Positions 1-7,880 are shown, counted from the first letter of the stretch. The stretch is DNA of 8,593 bases from Gemmatimonadales bacterium UBA4456 (GCA_002390225.1 DGOW01000014.1:4803-13395), one strand, 5' to 3'. Translations and numbers: made by a program. Notes: a model not told the origin generated them from the letters alone.

Positions 1-1
1 G

Positions 2-2029
2 GGGCAAGCCACGTTTTCCGTGGACGACGTCATGTCGTTCTCGTTCGCATCATCGCTCGTCGCGTCGCCCGCGGGTGATCGGATCGCGTGGATCGAGAAC
101 GAGGAGGGCGAGCGAAACATCTGGGTCGCCGAGGGTCCTGATTGGCAAGGTCGTGCGCTGACCACGTACGCCGGTGACGACGGCCAGGAACTCGCCGGGC
201 TGACCTTCTCTCCGGATGGAGACCGGGTCTTCTGGATTCGTGGTGGAGCACCGAACAGACAGGGTGAAGTCCCCGACCCGCTGTTCACACCTGACGAGGA
301 GGGCCGAGCCACCTGGGCCTCATATTTTGGTGGAAGTGAGCCTGTTCATATTGTTGATGGCGCAGGCTTTACGATATCTCCCGATGGCACCCACGTTGCG
401 TATTCCCAGGGACGAGAGATCTTCCAGCTGGCGCTCGAGGCCGATGCGGAGCCTGAGCGGATCGCCCGAATCCGCGGAGGCGCAGGGAGCCTGACATGGT
501 CACCCGATGGATCGAGACTGGCCTTCGTGAGCGGTCGAGGAGATCACGCATTTGTCGGAGTCCTGACCCTCGGGGAGCGTCAGGTCACCTACATGGATCC
601 GAGCGTAGCGAATGACGGGTCACCTGCGTGGAGCCCGGATGGCCGGCACATCGCCTTCCTGCGCATTCCCAACGAACGGGTCGTCCACATGTTTGCGCCT
701 CGCCGGGAGGCCCTGCCCTTCTCTGTTCGCGTCGCAGAGGTGGAGACTGGACAGGGTCGCGAGGTATGGCGCGCTGCGGAGGGTGTCGGTAGCGCCTTCA
801 GCGGCGTCAATGCACCTGGCCAGCTATGGTGGGGGGCTAGCGATCGCCTCGTTTTTCCGTGGGAAGGTGACGGCTGGAAGCACCTGTACAGCCTGTCGAC
901 ATCCGGTGGCGAGCCAACGCTGCTCACTCCGGGGGCCTTCGAAGTCCAGTTCGCCTCGATATCTCCCGACGGCAGGTCGGTCATCTACGACTCGAACCAG
1001 GACGACATCGACCGCAAACACGTCTGGCGGGTCGACATCACCGGCGGTCGCCCTGAATTGCTCACGCCGGGCGCAGGCGTGGAATGGGGCGCTGTCATGA
1101 CGGCGGGCGGCACCGTGGCGTTCCAGGCAGCGTCCGGGAGTGAGCCAGCGCACACCGTAGTGCTGCGTGACGGTGAACGACATCGGGTGAGCCCCGACCG
1201 ACCCCGTAGCTTCCCCGCCGACCGCATGGTCGAGCCCGAGCAGGTCGTCTTCAGCGCCTCGGACGGGATGCAGATCCACGGCCAGCTCTTTCTGCCGCCG
1301 GACGCTCGGGCAGGCGACCGTCACCCGGCGGTGCTCTTCTTCCACGGCGGATCGCGCCGGCAGATGCTCCTCGGCTTCCATCATCGAGGCTACTACCACA
1401 ACACGTACGCCATGAACCAGCTTCTGGCGAACGCGGGGTATGTGGTCCTTTCGGTCAACTACCGCAGTGGGATCGGTTACGGCATGGAGTTCCGCGAGGC
1501 CGAGAACTACGGCGCGACCGGGGCCAGCGAGTTCAACGACGTCATGGGCGCAGGCCTGTATCTGCAGTCCCGGCCCGATGTCGATCCGGACCGTATCGGA
1601 CTTTGGGGTGGCTCGTACGGCGGCTACCTCACGGCGATGGGCCTGGCTCGAGCGTCCGACCTCTTCGCAGCGGGAGTCGATATCCACGGGGTGCACGACT
1701 GGAACGTGGTGATGACCGGCTTCCGGCCTTCCTACGAACCGGAGGACTATCCCGAGTTCAGCCAACTCGCGTACGACTCGTCACCGATGGCGTTCATGGA
1801 TGGCTGGACGTCACCCGTCCTGCTGATCCACGGTGACGACGATCGGAACGTCCCCTTTTCCGAGACGGTAGACGTCGCAGAAGCGCTGTCTCGCCGTGGT
1901 GTTGAGTACGAACAGCTCATCTTTCCGGATGAGGTTCACGGGTTCCTGCTGCACCGGAACTGGGTGGCGGCCTTCGAGTCGACGCTTTCGTTCTTCGACC
2001 GCAAGCTCAAACAACGTCCGGTGTCCTGA
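2..2029 (+). CDS. S9-family serine peptidase (prolyl oligopeptidase / acylaminoacyl-peptidase type), 5' end beyond window
   Basis: Serine peptidase that cleaves short peptides, probably in the periplasm, although the expected signal peptide would lie off the left edge. The frame is open to base 2. A GTG at base 20 is the first possible start, but the six codons before it are open and the sequence begins just before the first propeller blade, so the gene very likely starts upstream. Numbering from that GTG, residues 1 to about 400 form a PD40/TolB-like beta-propeller with SPDG motifs at 64-67, 120-123, 161-164, 205-208 and 315-318 and a variant SPAG at 16-19. The alpha/beta-hydrolase domain runs from about 405 to 669. 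It has an oxyanion-type HGG at 442-444, the nucleophile motif GGSYGG (Ser532), Asp608 in HGDDDRNVP and His640 in DEVHGF, so the catalytic triad is complete. GGSYGG resembles subfamily S9C more than DPP-IV (GWSYGG). Substrate is not predictable. Gene 2 follows after 11 bp. Confidence 0.93.
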   Translation, partial: GQATFSVDDVMSFSFASSLVASPAGDRIAWIENEEGERNIWVAEGPDWQGRALTTYAGDDGQELAGLTFSPDGDRVFWIRGGAPNRQGEVPDPLFTPDEEGRATWASYFGGSEPVHIVDGAGFTISPDGTHVAYSQGREIFQLALEADAEPERIARIRGGAGSLTWSPDGSRLAFVSGRGDHAFVGVLTLGERQVTYMDPSVANDGSPAWSPDGRHIAFLRIPNERVVHMFAPRREALPFSVRVAEVETGQGREVWRAAEGVGSAFSGVNAPGQLWWGASDRLVFPWEGDGWKHLYSLSTSGGEPTLLTPGAFEVQFASISPDGRSVIYDSNQDDIDRKHVWRVDITGGRPELLTPGAGVEWGAVMTAGGTVAFQAASGSEPAHTVVLRDGERHRVSPDRPRSFPADRMVEPEQVVFSASDGMQIHGQLFLPPDARAGDRHPAVLFFHGGSRRQMLLGFHHRGYYHNTYAMNQLLANAGYVVLSVNYRSGIGYGMEFREAENYGATGASEFNDVMGAGLYLQSRPDVDPDRIGLWGGSYGGYLTAMGLARASDLFAAGVDIHGVHDWNVVMTGFRPSYEPEDYPEFSQLAYDSSPMAFMDGWTSPVLLIHGDDDRNVPFSETVDVAEALSRRGVEYEQLIFPDEVHGFLLHRNWVAAFESTLSFFDRKLKQRPVS

Positions 2030-2040
2030 GGATCACATAC

Positions 2041-2685
2041 ATGCTGACTTCCCTCACCGTCGCAGGCCTGATCTCCCTCTTCACGCCCGGGCCCACCGCA
2101 CTGTGCGTGGACGGTATTCCCGCACCGGTGCCTGTGAATGACCAGCTGCAGGAGATGTACGAGTCGGGTCGGTCCTACACGGACTTCCTCGATCATGCGA
2201 CCAGCCGAGCCGACCTCTGGCACAGCAACACCGAGAAGGCCGAGGGCATCGACCCGGCACTCGTCGCTCGAGCGCGCTCTGTAGCGGGCAACTGGAAGTT
2301 CCTCGCCGTGGCTATCGACGCGTGCTCCGACTCGGTCAGCACGATTCCGTATCTCGCCCAGCTTGTGGCGTTGGTGGACGGCCTGGACATGCGCGTCGTC
2401 GACCCGACGACAGGCCGCAGCATCATGGAGTCACACCCGACGCGCGACGGCCGGTCCTCGACCCCGACCGTTCTGCTCCTGGACGCGCACTTCGAGGAGG
2501 CCGGCTGCTTCATCGAGCGGCCGCCGGAGCTGAAGACGTGGATTCTGGAGGAGGGCTTTTCCAGCGAGCAGATTTACCCTCGGAAGATGGCGTGGTACGA
2601 CGAGGACGCCGGACACCACACCGTCCGGGCGTTCGTGGAGATGCTGGAGGCTGCGGTCGCGGGCGGTGAGGCCCTCTGCCGATAG
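2041..2685 (+). CDS. thioredoxin-fold protein of the Thioredoxin_9 type with a CxxS active site
   Basis: Probable thiol-redox or chaperone-like protein of 214 residues. Residues about 32-62 are a helical lead-in typical of this family. The thioredoxin core starts near residue 84, with the active-site position CSDS (Cys95 to Ser98) after a strand, a predicted cis-Pro at Thr141-Pro142 inside GRSSTP, and the next strand VLLLD. The second active-site Cys is replaced by Ser. From memory, many Thioredoxin_9 (PF14595) members read CGDA or CGDC, so loss of the second Cys is not unusual, but it argues against a classical dithiol reductase. Further cysteines are at 22, 156 and 213. Residues 1-22 are fairly hydrophobic but carry no Lys or Arg and no clear lipobox, so export is uncertain. 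The ATG is supported by GAGG at 2028-2031, overlapping the peptidase stop codon, with 9 nt spacing; this implies one transcript and perhaps translational coupling. The gene ends 46 bp from the convergent gene; I see no terminator in that gap. Confidence 0.8.
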   Translation: MLTSLTVAGLISLFTPGPTALCVDGIPAPVPVNDQLQEMYESGRSYTDFLDHATSRADLWHSNTEKAEGIDPALVARARSVAGNWKFLAVAIDACSDSVSTIPYLAQLVALVDGLDMRVVDPTTGRSIMESHPTRDGRSSTPTVLLLDAHFEEAGCFIERPPELKTWILEEGFSSEQIYPRKMAWYDEDAGHHTVRAFVEMLEAAVAGGEALCR

Positions 2686-2731
2686 GGGTCGCCACAGAGA
2701 TCGGCCGCCACAATCCTCCACAGGTTCTTCG

Positions 2732-5700
2732 TCATTGTGAGATGATGGGAGGCAGACCCTGCGCCGCCAGGAGTCGGTTGAACTCTGCCATCTCACCCGC
2801 CTCCAGCTCTTCCCAGCTCCCCAAGTGCTGCTCGAGCAACTCGACGTAGATGTCGCGCACCTCGAGCATCTGATCGGTCGGCCGGTGATCGGAGCCGCTC
2901 GAGTACCCGGCCAGACTGGCGATCTTCGCCCACAGCTGACGTGGCCAGCGGATCGTGTCCTGACGGGCCGTACCTCCGCTCAGCCGCAGGTCGAAGAGCT
3001 TCATCTCAAGCCCGACGAGGGCGGCGTTCAGGGCCTCGCCCGCATCGACGACATCCGCGTAGCGTGGATCACCGGACAGGCGTGCCTCGAGGTCCACGAT
3101 GCCCTTCCGAGCCCACTCGATTCGGTTGATCAGTTGTGCTGTCGAATCGCTCATCTCCCGCAGCTCCAACTGCAGCTCGAGCTGAGCGAGCATATCAGCC
3201 GAGGAGACGTCCGAGTCGGGGTCCGGCCGCACGGTCAGCGTCGTCAGGTGCTCCTCGCCCTCAGCGAGGAGTCGTACGGTGTACTCGCCGGGGACCGCGA
3301 TCGGTCTTACCGGTCCACCATCCGGGGGCGGGCGCCAGCCAGAGGTGCCCACGTCGACGTGGCTGTGCTCGAGCGCGGGCGTCCGGATTCTCGGTGGAGT
3401 CGATGCTTCGTGCCGCAAGTTCCACATGACCCGGTTGAGGCCGGCGCCAGCACCCCGAACGGGTAAGGTCCGCACGGTCTTACCCGACGCGTCATCGATC
3501 TCCACGAGGACAGGCCCCTGGGGAGCGGACGCGAGGAAGAAGTTGATCGATGCCCCACCGTCCGGGTTCTCACCGGCTGCGGGATCTCCCGGCTGTGCGG
3601 AGCGCCCCTCCCGATTCGCGAACCGGTAGGCTGCTCGCGGCTCGAACAGATGCACCGCCGAGGCGAGCACCATGTCGTCGAGGCCCTGGATGGCCGTGAG
3701 ATCGTCGAGAATCCAGACTCCTCGTCCGTACGTCGCGACCACGAGGTCATTGAAGTGTGGCTGCACCTCGAGCCAGTACGCAGGCGCGTGAGGCATGTCC
3801 CCCTGCAGGGATATCCACCGCTCGCCGTTGTCGTACGAGGCATACACGGCATTCTCGGTCCCCAGATACAGGAGTCCTGCCCGCGTCGGATCCTCCCGGA
3901 CAACGCGAACGTTGCTGAACACGCTCGTGGGAATTCCGTCGCTGATCTTCTTCCACGAGGCACCGTAGTCGTCAGTCCGGTACGCGTACGGGGCAAAATC
4001 GCCGATCTGGTGAAGGTCGACGGAGATGTACGCCACCGCAGGGTCGTGCCGTGAGGGCTCCACGTTGTTCACTGTGCCCCACTCCGGAAGCTCCGGGATG
4101 TTGGGCGTGACATCGGTCCAGGTTTGACCGCTATCGCGCGTGAGCTGCACGAGGCCGTCGTTGGAGCCAGTCCAGATCAGGCCCGGCTCAACCGGGGACT
4201 CAGCGATCGCGAAGAGGACAGACGAATAGGTCGGACTCGCGTCTTCCGTCGTGAGCCCCCCAGTCTTCTGCATCTTCGAAAGATCTGCGCGGGTGAGATC
4301 CGGGCTGATGACCTGCCAGCTCTGGCCCCCATCTCGCGTCCGGTGCACGTGCTGACTGCCCGCATAGACCGTCTCGTTGTCGTGCGGCGAAATGTGAACC
4401 GGGAAGGTCCACTGGAAGCGATAGCGCACATCTGCCGCCGCCCACCCCTCGGGGTTGTCCGGCCAGACGCTCACTGAGCGAGTGATCCCCGTCGAGATCT
4501 CATGTCGTTCCAGGATTCCCTCATAGCACCCGGACCAGACGATGTCGTTGGTGACGGTATCGGGCACTGCGAACCCGGACTCGCACCCGCCGACCGACTT
4601 CCACGCCCCGATCGGAATCGATCCGCCGGAAAGAGTGTTCGACGGACCACCGTAGGACGAGCCGTCCTGTCGGTTGCCGTAGACGTTGTAGGGCACCCTG
4701 GTATCGGTGAATGCGTGATACATCTGTGCGATCGGGAGCTGTGGCGCATACCAGCTACGCCCGCGGTTCGTGGAGATCCGAACACCCTGATCATTCCCGA
4801 CGATCATACGATCCGGACGAAGAGGATCGATCCACATGTCGTGATTGTCGCCACCGGCCACGACCGAGTACGACACGCCCCCGTCGAGTGACTTCGTGTG
4901 CACCGTGGACATGAAGTGCACCTCGTCCGCATCGTCCGGAGCGACGGCGAGTCGCGTGTAGTACAGCGGGCGCTGCGCCAGCGCGTGGTCAGCGTTCACC
5001 ATCGCCCACGAGCCGCCACCATCGTCGGAGCGCCACAGGGTGCCTTCGTGGTCCTCGATGGGTTCGTAGCCGCTGTTCTGATTCGTTTCGATGAGGGCGT
5101 ACACACGATCCGGATCATCAGGCGTCATACCGAGACCGATCTTTCCGATTGTGCCCCGTGGTAACCCGCGTCCTTCGAGGCGCGTCCAGGTGTCGCCGCC
5201 ATCACGGCTGGCCCAGAGGCCCGACTCGCCCCCCCCACTCTCCCGCCCCCACGTCCAGATCTGCATCTGCCACGTAGCCGCGAAGAGGATTCGTGGATTG
5301 GACGGATCCATGACCACGTCGATCGCACCGGAATTCGGTCCAGCGAACAGCACGCGCTCCCACGTCACTCCACCGTCCATCGTCCGATAGAGGCCGCGAT
5401 CTTCCTCCTGCGGTCCGTACATGTGGCCTGCAGCGGCGATGAAGACGACCTCGGGATCATCGGGATGGATCACGATCCGGCCGACACGCCCGCTCTCCTC
5501 GAGCCCCATGCGGATCCAGTTCTCGCCCCCGTCCGTGGAGCGGTAGACCCCGTTTCCCAGCGACACGTTCGAGCGGATGAACGCTTCGCCCGTCCCGGCC
5601 CAGATGACGTTCGGGTCAGACGGTGCGATCGCGATCGCACCGATCGACTGAACATCGTGATCGTCGAAGATGGGCCGCCACTGGTGCCCGCCATCCTCGC

Positions 5701-6025
5701 TCTTGAAGATCCCCCCTGATGCCGCCCCGAAGTAATAGACATTCGGGTCTCCAGGGATGCCTACGACGGCGCTGGTGCGATTCCCCACGGGCCCGATGTA
5801 CCTGAAATCCGCGTCGGCGAAGAAATCGCTCGGCAGGTCAGCGAGGCTCTGAGCGCCCGCATCTGCTGTCGAAACCGCGGCTGCCAGGAGGCATCCCGCC
5901 ACAGCGAGCCCGAACCTCGCGGAGGAATGAAGTCCGCTACGTCGGTCCAGGAGGCCCCGGACCGGGCGAGTACGACATGCGGGCAACGGCGAGCACCCGT
6001 TCGAGAATCTCACAGCTAGCGACAT
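2732..6025 (-). CDS. large exported Asp-box (BNR / sortilin-like) beta-propeller protein
   Basis: Secreted or periplasmic protein of 1097 residues and unknown ligand. A signal peptide is visible: a long basic n-region to about residue 37, a hydrophobic stretch at 38-51, and a likely cleavage after AGA at 56-58. At least eleven Asp-box motifs (S/T-x-D-x-G-x-x-W type) start at about 109, 163, 215, 273, 333, 379, 418, 563, 629, 684 and 730, enough for one or two propellers of the Vps10/sortilin or BNR class. Residues about 825-935 look like an Ig/FlgD-like beta domain, ending in a PGEYTVRLL strand. Residues 940-1097 are mostly helical and charged. Such proteins are often labelled glycosyl hydrolase, but Asp-boxes are structural and I see no sialidase catalytic signature, so no enzyme activity should be assumed. 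Start: ATG at 6025 with GGAG six bases upstream. It is monocistronic here, convergent with the thioredoxin-like gene and divergent from msrP. Confidence 0.9.
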   Translation of the reverse strand: MSLAVRFSNGCSPLPACRTRPVRGLLDRRSGLHSSARFGLAVAGCLLAAAVSTADAGAQSLADLPSDFFADADFRYIGPVGNRTSAVVGIPGDPNVYYFGAASGGIFKSEDGGHQWRPIFDDHDVQSIGAIAIAPSDPNVIWAGTGEAFIRSNVSLGNGVYRSTDGGENWIRMGLEESGRVGRIVIHPDDPEVVFIAAAGHMYGPQEEDRGLYRTMDGGVTWERVLFAGPNSGAIDVVMDPSNPRILFAATWQMQIWTWGRESGGGESGLWASRDGGDTWTRLEGRGLPRGTIGKIGLGMTPDDPDRVYALIETNQNSGYEPIEDHEGTLWRSDDGGGSWAMVNADHALAQRPLYYTRLAVAPDDADEVHFMSTVHTKSLDGGVSYSVVAGGDNHDMWIDPLRPDRMIVGNDQGVRISTNRGRSWYAPQLPIAQMYHAFTDTRVPYNVYGNRQDGSSYGGPSNTLSGGSIPIGAWKSVGGCESGFAVPDTVTNDIVWSGCYEGILERHEISTGITRSVSVWPDNPEGWAAADVRYRFQWTFPVHISPHDNETVYAGSQHVHRTRDGGQSWQVISPDLTRADLSKMQKTGGLTTEDASPTYSSVLFAIAESPVEPGLIWTGSNDGLVQLTRDSGQTWTDVTPNIPELPEWGTVNNVEPSRHDPAVAYISVDLHQIGDFAPYAYRTDDYGASWKKISDGIPTSVFSNVRVVREDPTRAGLLYLGTENAVYASYDNGERWISLQGDMPHAPAYWLEVQPHFNDLVVATYGRGVWILDDLTAIQGLDDMVLASAVHLFEPRAAYRFANREGRSAQPGDPAAGENPDGGASINFFLASAPQGPVLVEIDDASGKTVRTLPVRGAGAGLNRVMWNLRHEASTPPRIRTPALEHSHVDVGTSGWRPPPDGGPVRPIAVPGEYTVRLLAEGEEHLTTLTVRPDPDSDVSSADMLAQLELQLELREMSDSTAQLINRIEWARKGIVDLEARLSGDPRYADVVDAGEALNAALVGLEMKLFDLRLSGGTARQDTIRWPRQLWAKIASLAGYSSGSDHRPTDQMLEVRDIYVELLEQHLGSWEELEAGEMAEFNRLLAAQGLPPIISQ

Positions 6026-6031
6026 GAAGCG

Positions 6032-6035
6032 CTCC
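6032..6035 (-). promoter_or_regulatory. ribosome binding site GGAG for the Asp-box protein gene
   Basis: On the minus strand GGAG lies six bases before the ATG at 6025. It supports this start even though it gives the signal peptide an unusually long n-region of about 37 residues. Confidence 0.55.
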
Positions 6036-6053
6036 GATCAGTGTTCAGGGGTC

Positions 6054-6070
6054 TGCCGGGGCATCCGGCA
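6054..6070. repeat. inverted repeat TGCCGG-N5-CCGGCA in the Asp-box gene leader
   Basis: A perfect 6-bp stem (6054-6059 with 6065-6070) around a 5-nt loop, 29 bases upstream of the Asp-box gene start on the minus strand. It could be a leader hairpin or a binding site for a dimeric regulator. No T-run follows it on either strand, so it is not a typical intrinsic terminator. At this GC content, chance is possible. Confidence 0.35.
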
Positions 6071-6145
6071 AGGCTCAAGTTACGAGTCGGTTCCGACCCG
6101 TGGAAGCGGCGCCAGCGGGTAGCAGGCTGTCCGGGAACACTGGCC

Positions 6146-6192
6146 GTACAGGAACCGAGCTGGTCATATGGGGGTTCGAAACTCCGCTGTAC
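6146..6192. repeat. nested inverted repeats upstream of msrP
   Basis: Outer arms GTACAG (6146-6151) and CTGTAC (6187-6192) enclose a second hairpin, GGGG (6171-6174) and CTCC (6182-6185, one G-T pair), around the 7-nt loop TTCGAAA. The inner hairpin resembles a tRNA T-arm, but there is no room for the rest of a tRNA. It lies about 60 bases before the msrP start and could be a regulator site or a structured leader. Confidence 0.3.
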
Positions 6193-6250
6193 TCCCTAGC
6201 TTCAAACGACTTTCTCCGTCGATGCCCCAGAGCCCACGTAGGACAACGTC

Positions 6251-7204
6251 ATGATCATCCGACGCAAGCCCGATATCCCGTCCTCCGAAATCACGCCCGA
6301 GAGCGTGTACCTCAACCGCCGCAGCTTCGTGAAGACGGCTGCAGCTGCCGGCGTGATCGGATCAGCACTGGGACCGCAGGCGCTCGCCGGAGCATCGCGC
6401 CGTCAGGAAATTCACCCGCGCTTCGCGACGCTGTCGTCCGAAATGGACGAGCCGCTCAACACGTACGAAGAGGTCACGACCTACAACAACTTCTACGAAT
6501 TCGGTACGAGGAAGTCGGACCCGGCCGAGAATGCCGACGGCTTTCGTCCCCGTCCGTGGAAGGTAGAGATCGGCGGTCTGGTCAATAAGCCGGGAGAGTA
6601 CGACCTCGATGATCTGTTGTCGGGCATCACGATGGAGGACCGCGTCTATCGCCTCCGGTGCGTCGAGGCGTGGTCGATGGTGATTCCGTGGTACGGGTTC
6701 CCTCTCTCCGCCCTGATCAACAAGGTCGAGCCGCAGCCGGGTGCGAAGTACATCGAGATGAAGACGATTGTGCGTCCGGACGAGATGACCCATCAGCGCT
6801 TCCCGATCCTCGACTGGCCATACATCGAAGGCCTCCGGATGGATGAGGCGATGCACCCTTTGACCATCCTTGCCACGGGTCTGTACGGAATGGATCTGCC
6901 GAACCAAAACGGAGCTCCGCTCCGGCTGGTCGTGCCGTGGAAGTACGGCTTTAAGGGTGTGAAATCGATCCAGAGCATCAACTTCGTGGAAGAGATGCCC
7001 GTCAACACGTGGCAGGTCCAGAATGCCAACGAGTACGGCTTCTATGCCAACGTGAACCCGAACGTCAGCCATCCACGGTGGAGTCAGGCCCGCGAAACCC
7101 GCCTGCCTGGCTTCAGGAAGGATTTCGAAACGATGATGTTCAACGGCTACACGGATCAGGTCCAGCATCTGTACGCGGGCATGGATCTCACGCGCTGGAA
7201 ATAG
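6251..7204 (+). CDS. msrP: protein-methionine-sulfoxide reductase catalytic subunit MsrP (YedY)
   Basis: Periplasmic molybdoenzyme that reduces methionine sulfoxide in exported proteins, restoring oxidatively damaged envelope proteins. At 317 residues it is slightly shorter than the E. coli protein (about 334). A Tat signal is clear: NRRSFVK at 22-28, then an Ala/Gly-rich hydrophobic stretch, with likely cleavage near AxA at 44-48. Family landmarks follow: YNNFYEFGT at 78-86, and RLRCVEAWSMVIPW at 134-147, where Cys137 is the expected molybdenum-cofactor ligand. DEAMHPLT at 198-205, NGAPLRLVVPWKYGFKG at 220-236 and YGFYANVNP at 262-270 also match what I remember of E. coli MsrP closely. The ATG at 6251 has AGGA seven bases upstream and leaves an intact Tat leader, so this start is well supported. 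msrQ follows after 31 bp, the classical pair. No two-component regulator gene (as HprRS in E. coli) is in the window. Confidence 0.97.
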   Translation: MIIRRKPDIPSSEITPESVYLNRRSFVKTAAAAGVIGSALGPQALAGASRRQEIHPRFATLSSEMDEPLNTYEEVTTYNNFYEFGTRKSDPAENADGFRPRPWKVEIGGLVNKPGEYDLDDLLSGITMEDRVYRLRCVEAWSMVIPWYGFPLSALINKVEPQPGAKYIEMKTIVRPDEMTHQRFPILDWPYIEGLRMDEAMHPLTILATGLYGMDLPNQNGAPLRLVVPWKYGFKGVKSIQSINFVEEMPVNTWQVQNANEYGFYANVNPNVSHPRWSQARETRLPGFRKDFETMMFNGYTDQVQHLYAGMDLTRWK

Positions 7205-7235
7205 CCGGAGTCGCATCGCCCGTGCACAGTCGCTC

Positions 7236-7880
7236 ATGAACCAGAAGCGCGTGGTCTTCGCGCTCAAGATCCTGCTCTGGCTCGGTTCGCTCGCGCCTGC
7301 GGCCTACCTCGTTAGCGGTATCTTTACTGGCTCACTCGGGGTCAATCCCGTCGAGAAGCTGACGCGGTGGACGGGCATGACCGCGCTGATTCTCCTCTTC
7401 GTGTCGCTCGCGGTGACCCCGGTGCGACGCCTCTCCGGCTGGAATCCGATCATCCGGCTTCGGCGTCCTCTAGGGCTCTTCGCGTTCTTTTACGCGAGTG
7501 CGCACTTCACGATCTGGTTCGCCTTCGACATGGTGTTCGATCTGACGTACATGGGTGCGGACATTCTAGAGCGGAGGTTCATCACCGTCGGAATGGCTGC
7601 GCTCGTCGTCATGCTTCCGCTCGCTCTCACCTCGACGCGGTGGTCGATCCGACGCCTCGGAAAGAAGTGGACCGTGCTGCATCGTGGAGCCTACCTGGCA
7701 GGTGTTCTTGGTGTTGTGCACTACTTCTGGCTGGTCAAGGCAGACACTCGTCTGCCATGGCTCTTCGCCGTCATCCTCACCGGCCTGCTCGTGTTCCGGC
7801 TGCCGCAGCTGCAGCGTCGTAAGAGGGATCCCCGACGCGAAACCCCACGAGAACAGGACGCGACACCGCAAGCCGGCTGA
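7236..7880 (+). CDS. msrQ: MsrQ (YedZ), haem-binding membrane subunit of the MsrPQ system
   Basis: Inner-membrane haem b protein (ferric-reductase-like fold) that takes electrons from the respiratory quinone pool and passes them to periplasmic MsrP. It has 214 residues, close to the family norm. Six hydrophobic segments can be placed at about 10-30, 46-62, 78-98, 116-132, 150-166 and 172-188. Candidate haem ligands are His90 (SAHFTIW), His149 (LHRGAYL) and His162 (VVHYFW); their spacing matches the conserved histidines of E. coli MsrQ as I remember them. The motif KKWTVLHRGAYLAG is characteristic. The C-terminal 25 residues are a charged tail rich in Arg. No clear ribosome site precedes the ATG, but the start gives the normal N-terminus; translation may depend partly on msrP upstream. 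Confidence 0.95.
   Translation: MNQKRVVFALKILLWLGSLAPAAYLVSGIFTGSLGVNPVEKLTRWTGMTALILLFVSLAVTPVRRLSGWNPIIRLRRPLGLFAFFYASAHFTIWFAFDMVFDLTYMGADILERRFITVGMAALVVMLPLALTSTRWSIRRLGKKWTVLHRGAYLAGVLGVVHYFWLVKADTRLPWLFAVILTGLLVFRLPQLQRRKRDPRRETPREQDATPQAG

Larger units (their letters stand above)
6026..6250. promoter_or_regulatory. divergent intergenic region between the Asp-box gene and msrP
   Basis: This 225-bp stretch separates two divergent genes and must hold promoters or leaders for both. No strong -35/-10 pair is evident. The best weak candidate for msrP is TTCGAA at 6175-6180 with TAGCTT at 6197-6202, spacing 16, which is speculative. The ribosome site for msrP is probably AGGA at 6240-6243, seven bases before the ATG. 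Inverted repeats are listed separately. I find no credible gene here; open frames crossing it lack start signals and family resemblance. Confidence 0.5.

Noticed and set aside
824..1765. A 313-codon open frame on the minus strand opposite the S9 peptidase catalytic domain
   Set aside because: It is fully antisense to a gene with an intact catalytic triad, its product resembles no family, and long antisense frames are expected from the codon bias of GC-rich genes.
2686..2731. A terminator between the convergent thioredoxin-like and Asp-box genes
   Set aside because: No stem followed by a T-run on either strand can be seen in these 46 bases.
3307..3996. A 229-codon minus-strand frame inside the Asp-box gene in another phase
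   Set aside because: Arg/Ser/Thr-rich low-information product in a shifted frame of a real gene with continuous repeats; no sign of frameshift.
6146..6192. Possible tRNA or attachment site, from the T-arm-like GGGG-TTCGAAA-CTCC hairpin
   Set aside because: Only about 19 bases lie between the apparent acceptor arm and the T-arm, so D and anticodon arms cannot fit, the fifth stem pair is missing, and no integrase lies nearby.
6100..6588. Plus-strand frame starting in the intergenic region and overlapping msrP
   Set aside because: It runs out of frame through the conserved MsrP Tat leader and core, with no ribosome site or family resemblance.
6362..7267. A 301-codon minus-strand open frame opposite msrP
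   Set aside because: It mirrors a confidently identified gene; composition (many His, Arg, Val, Asp) is typical of an antisense shadow.
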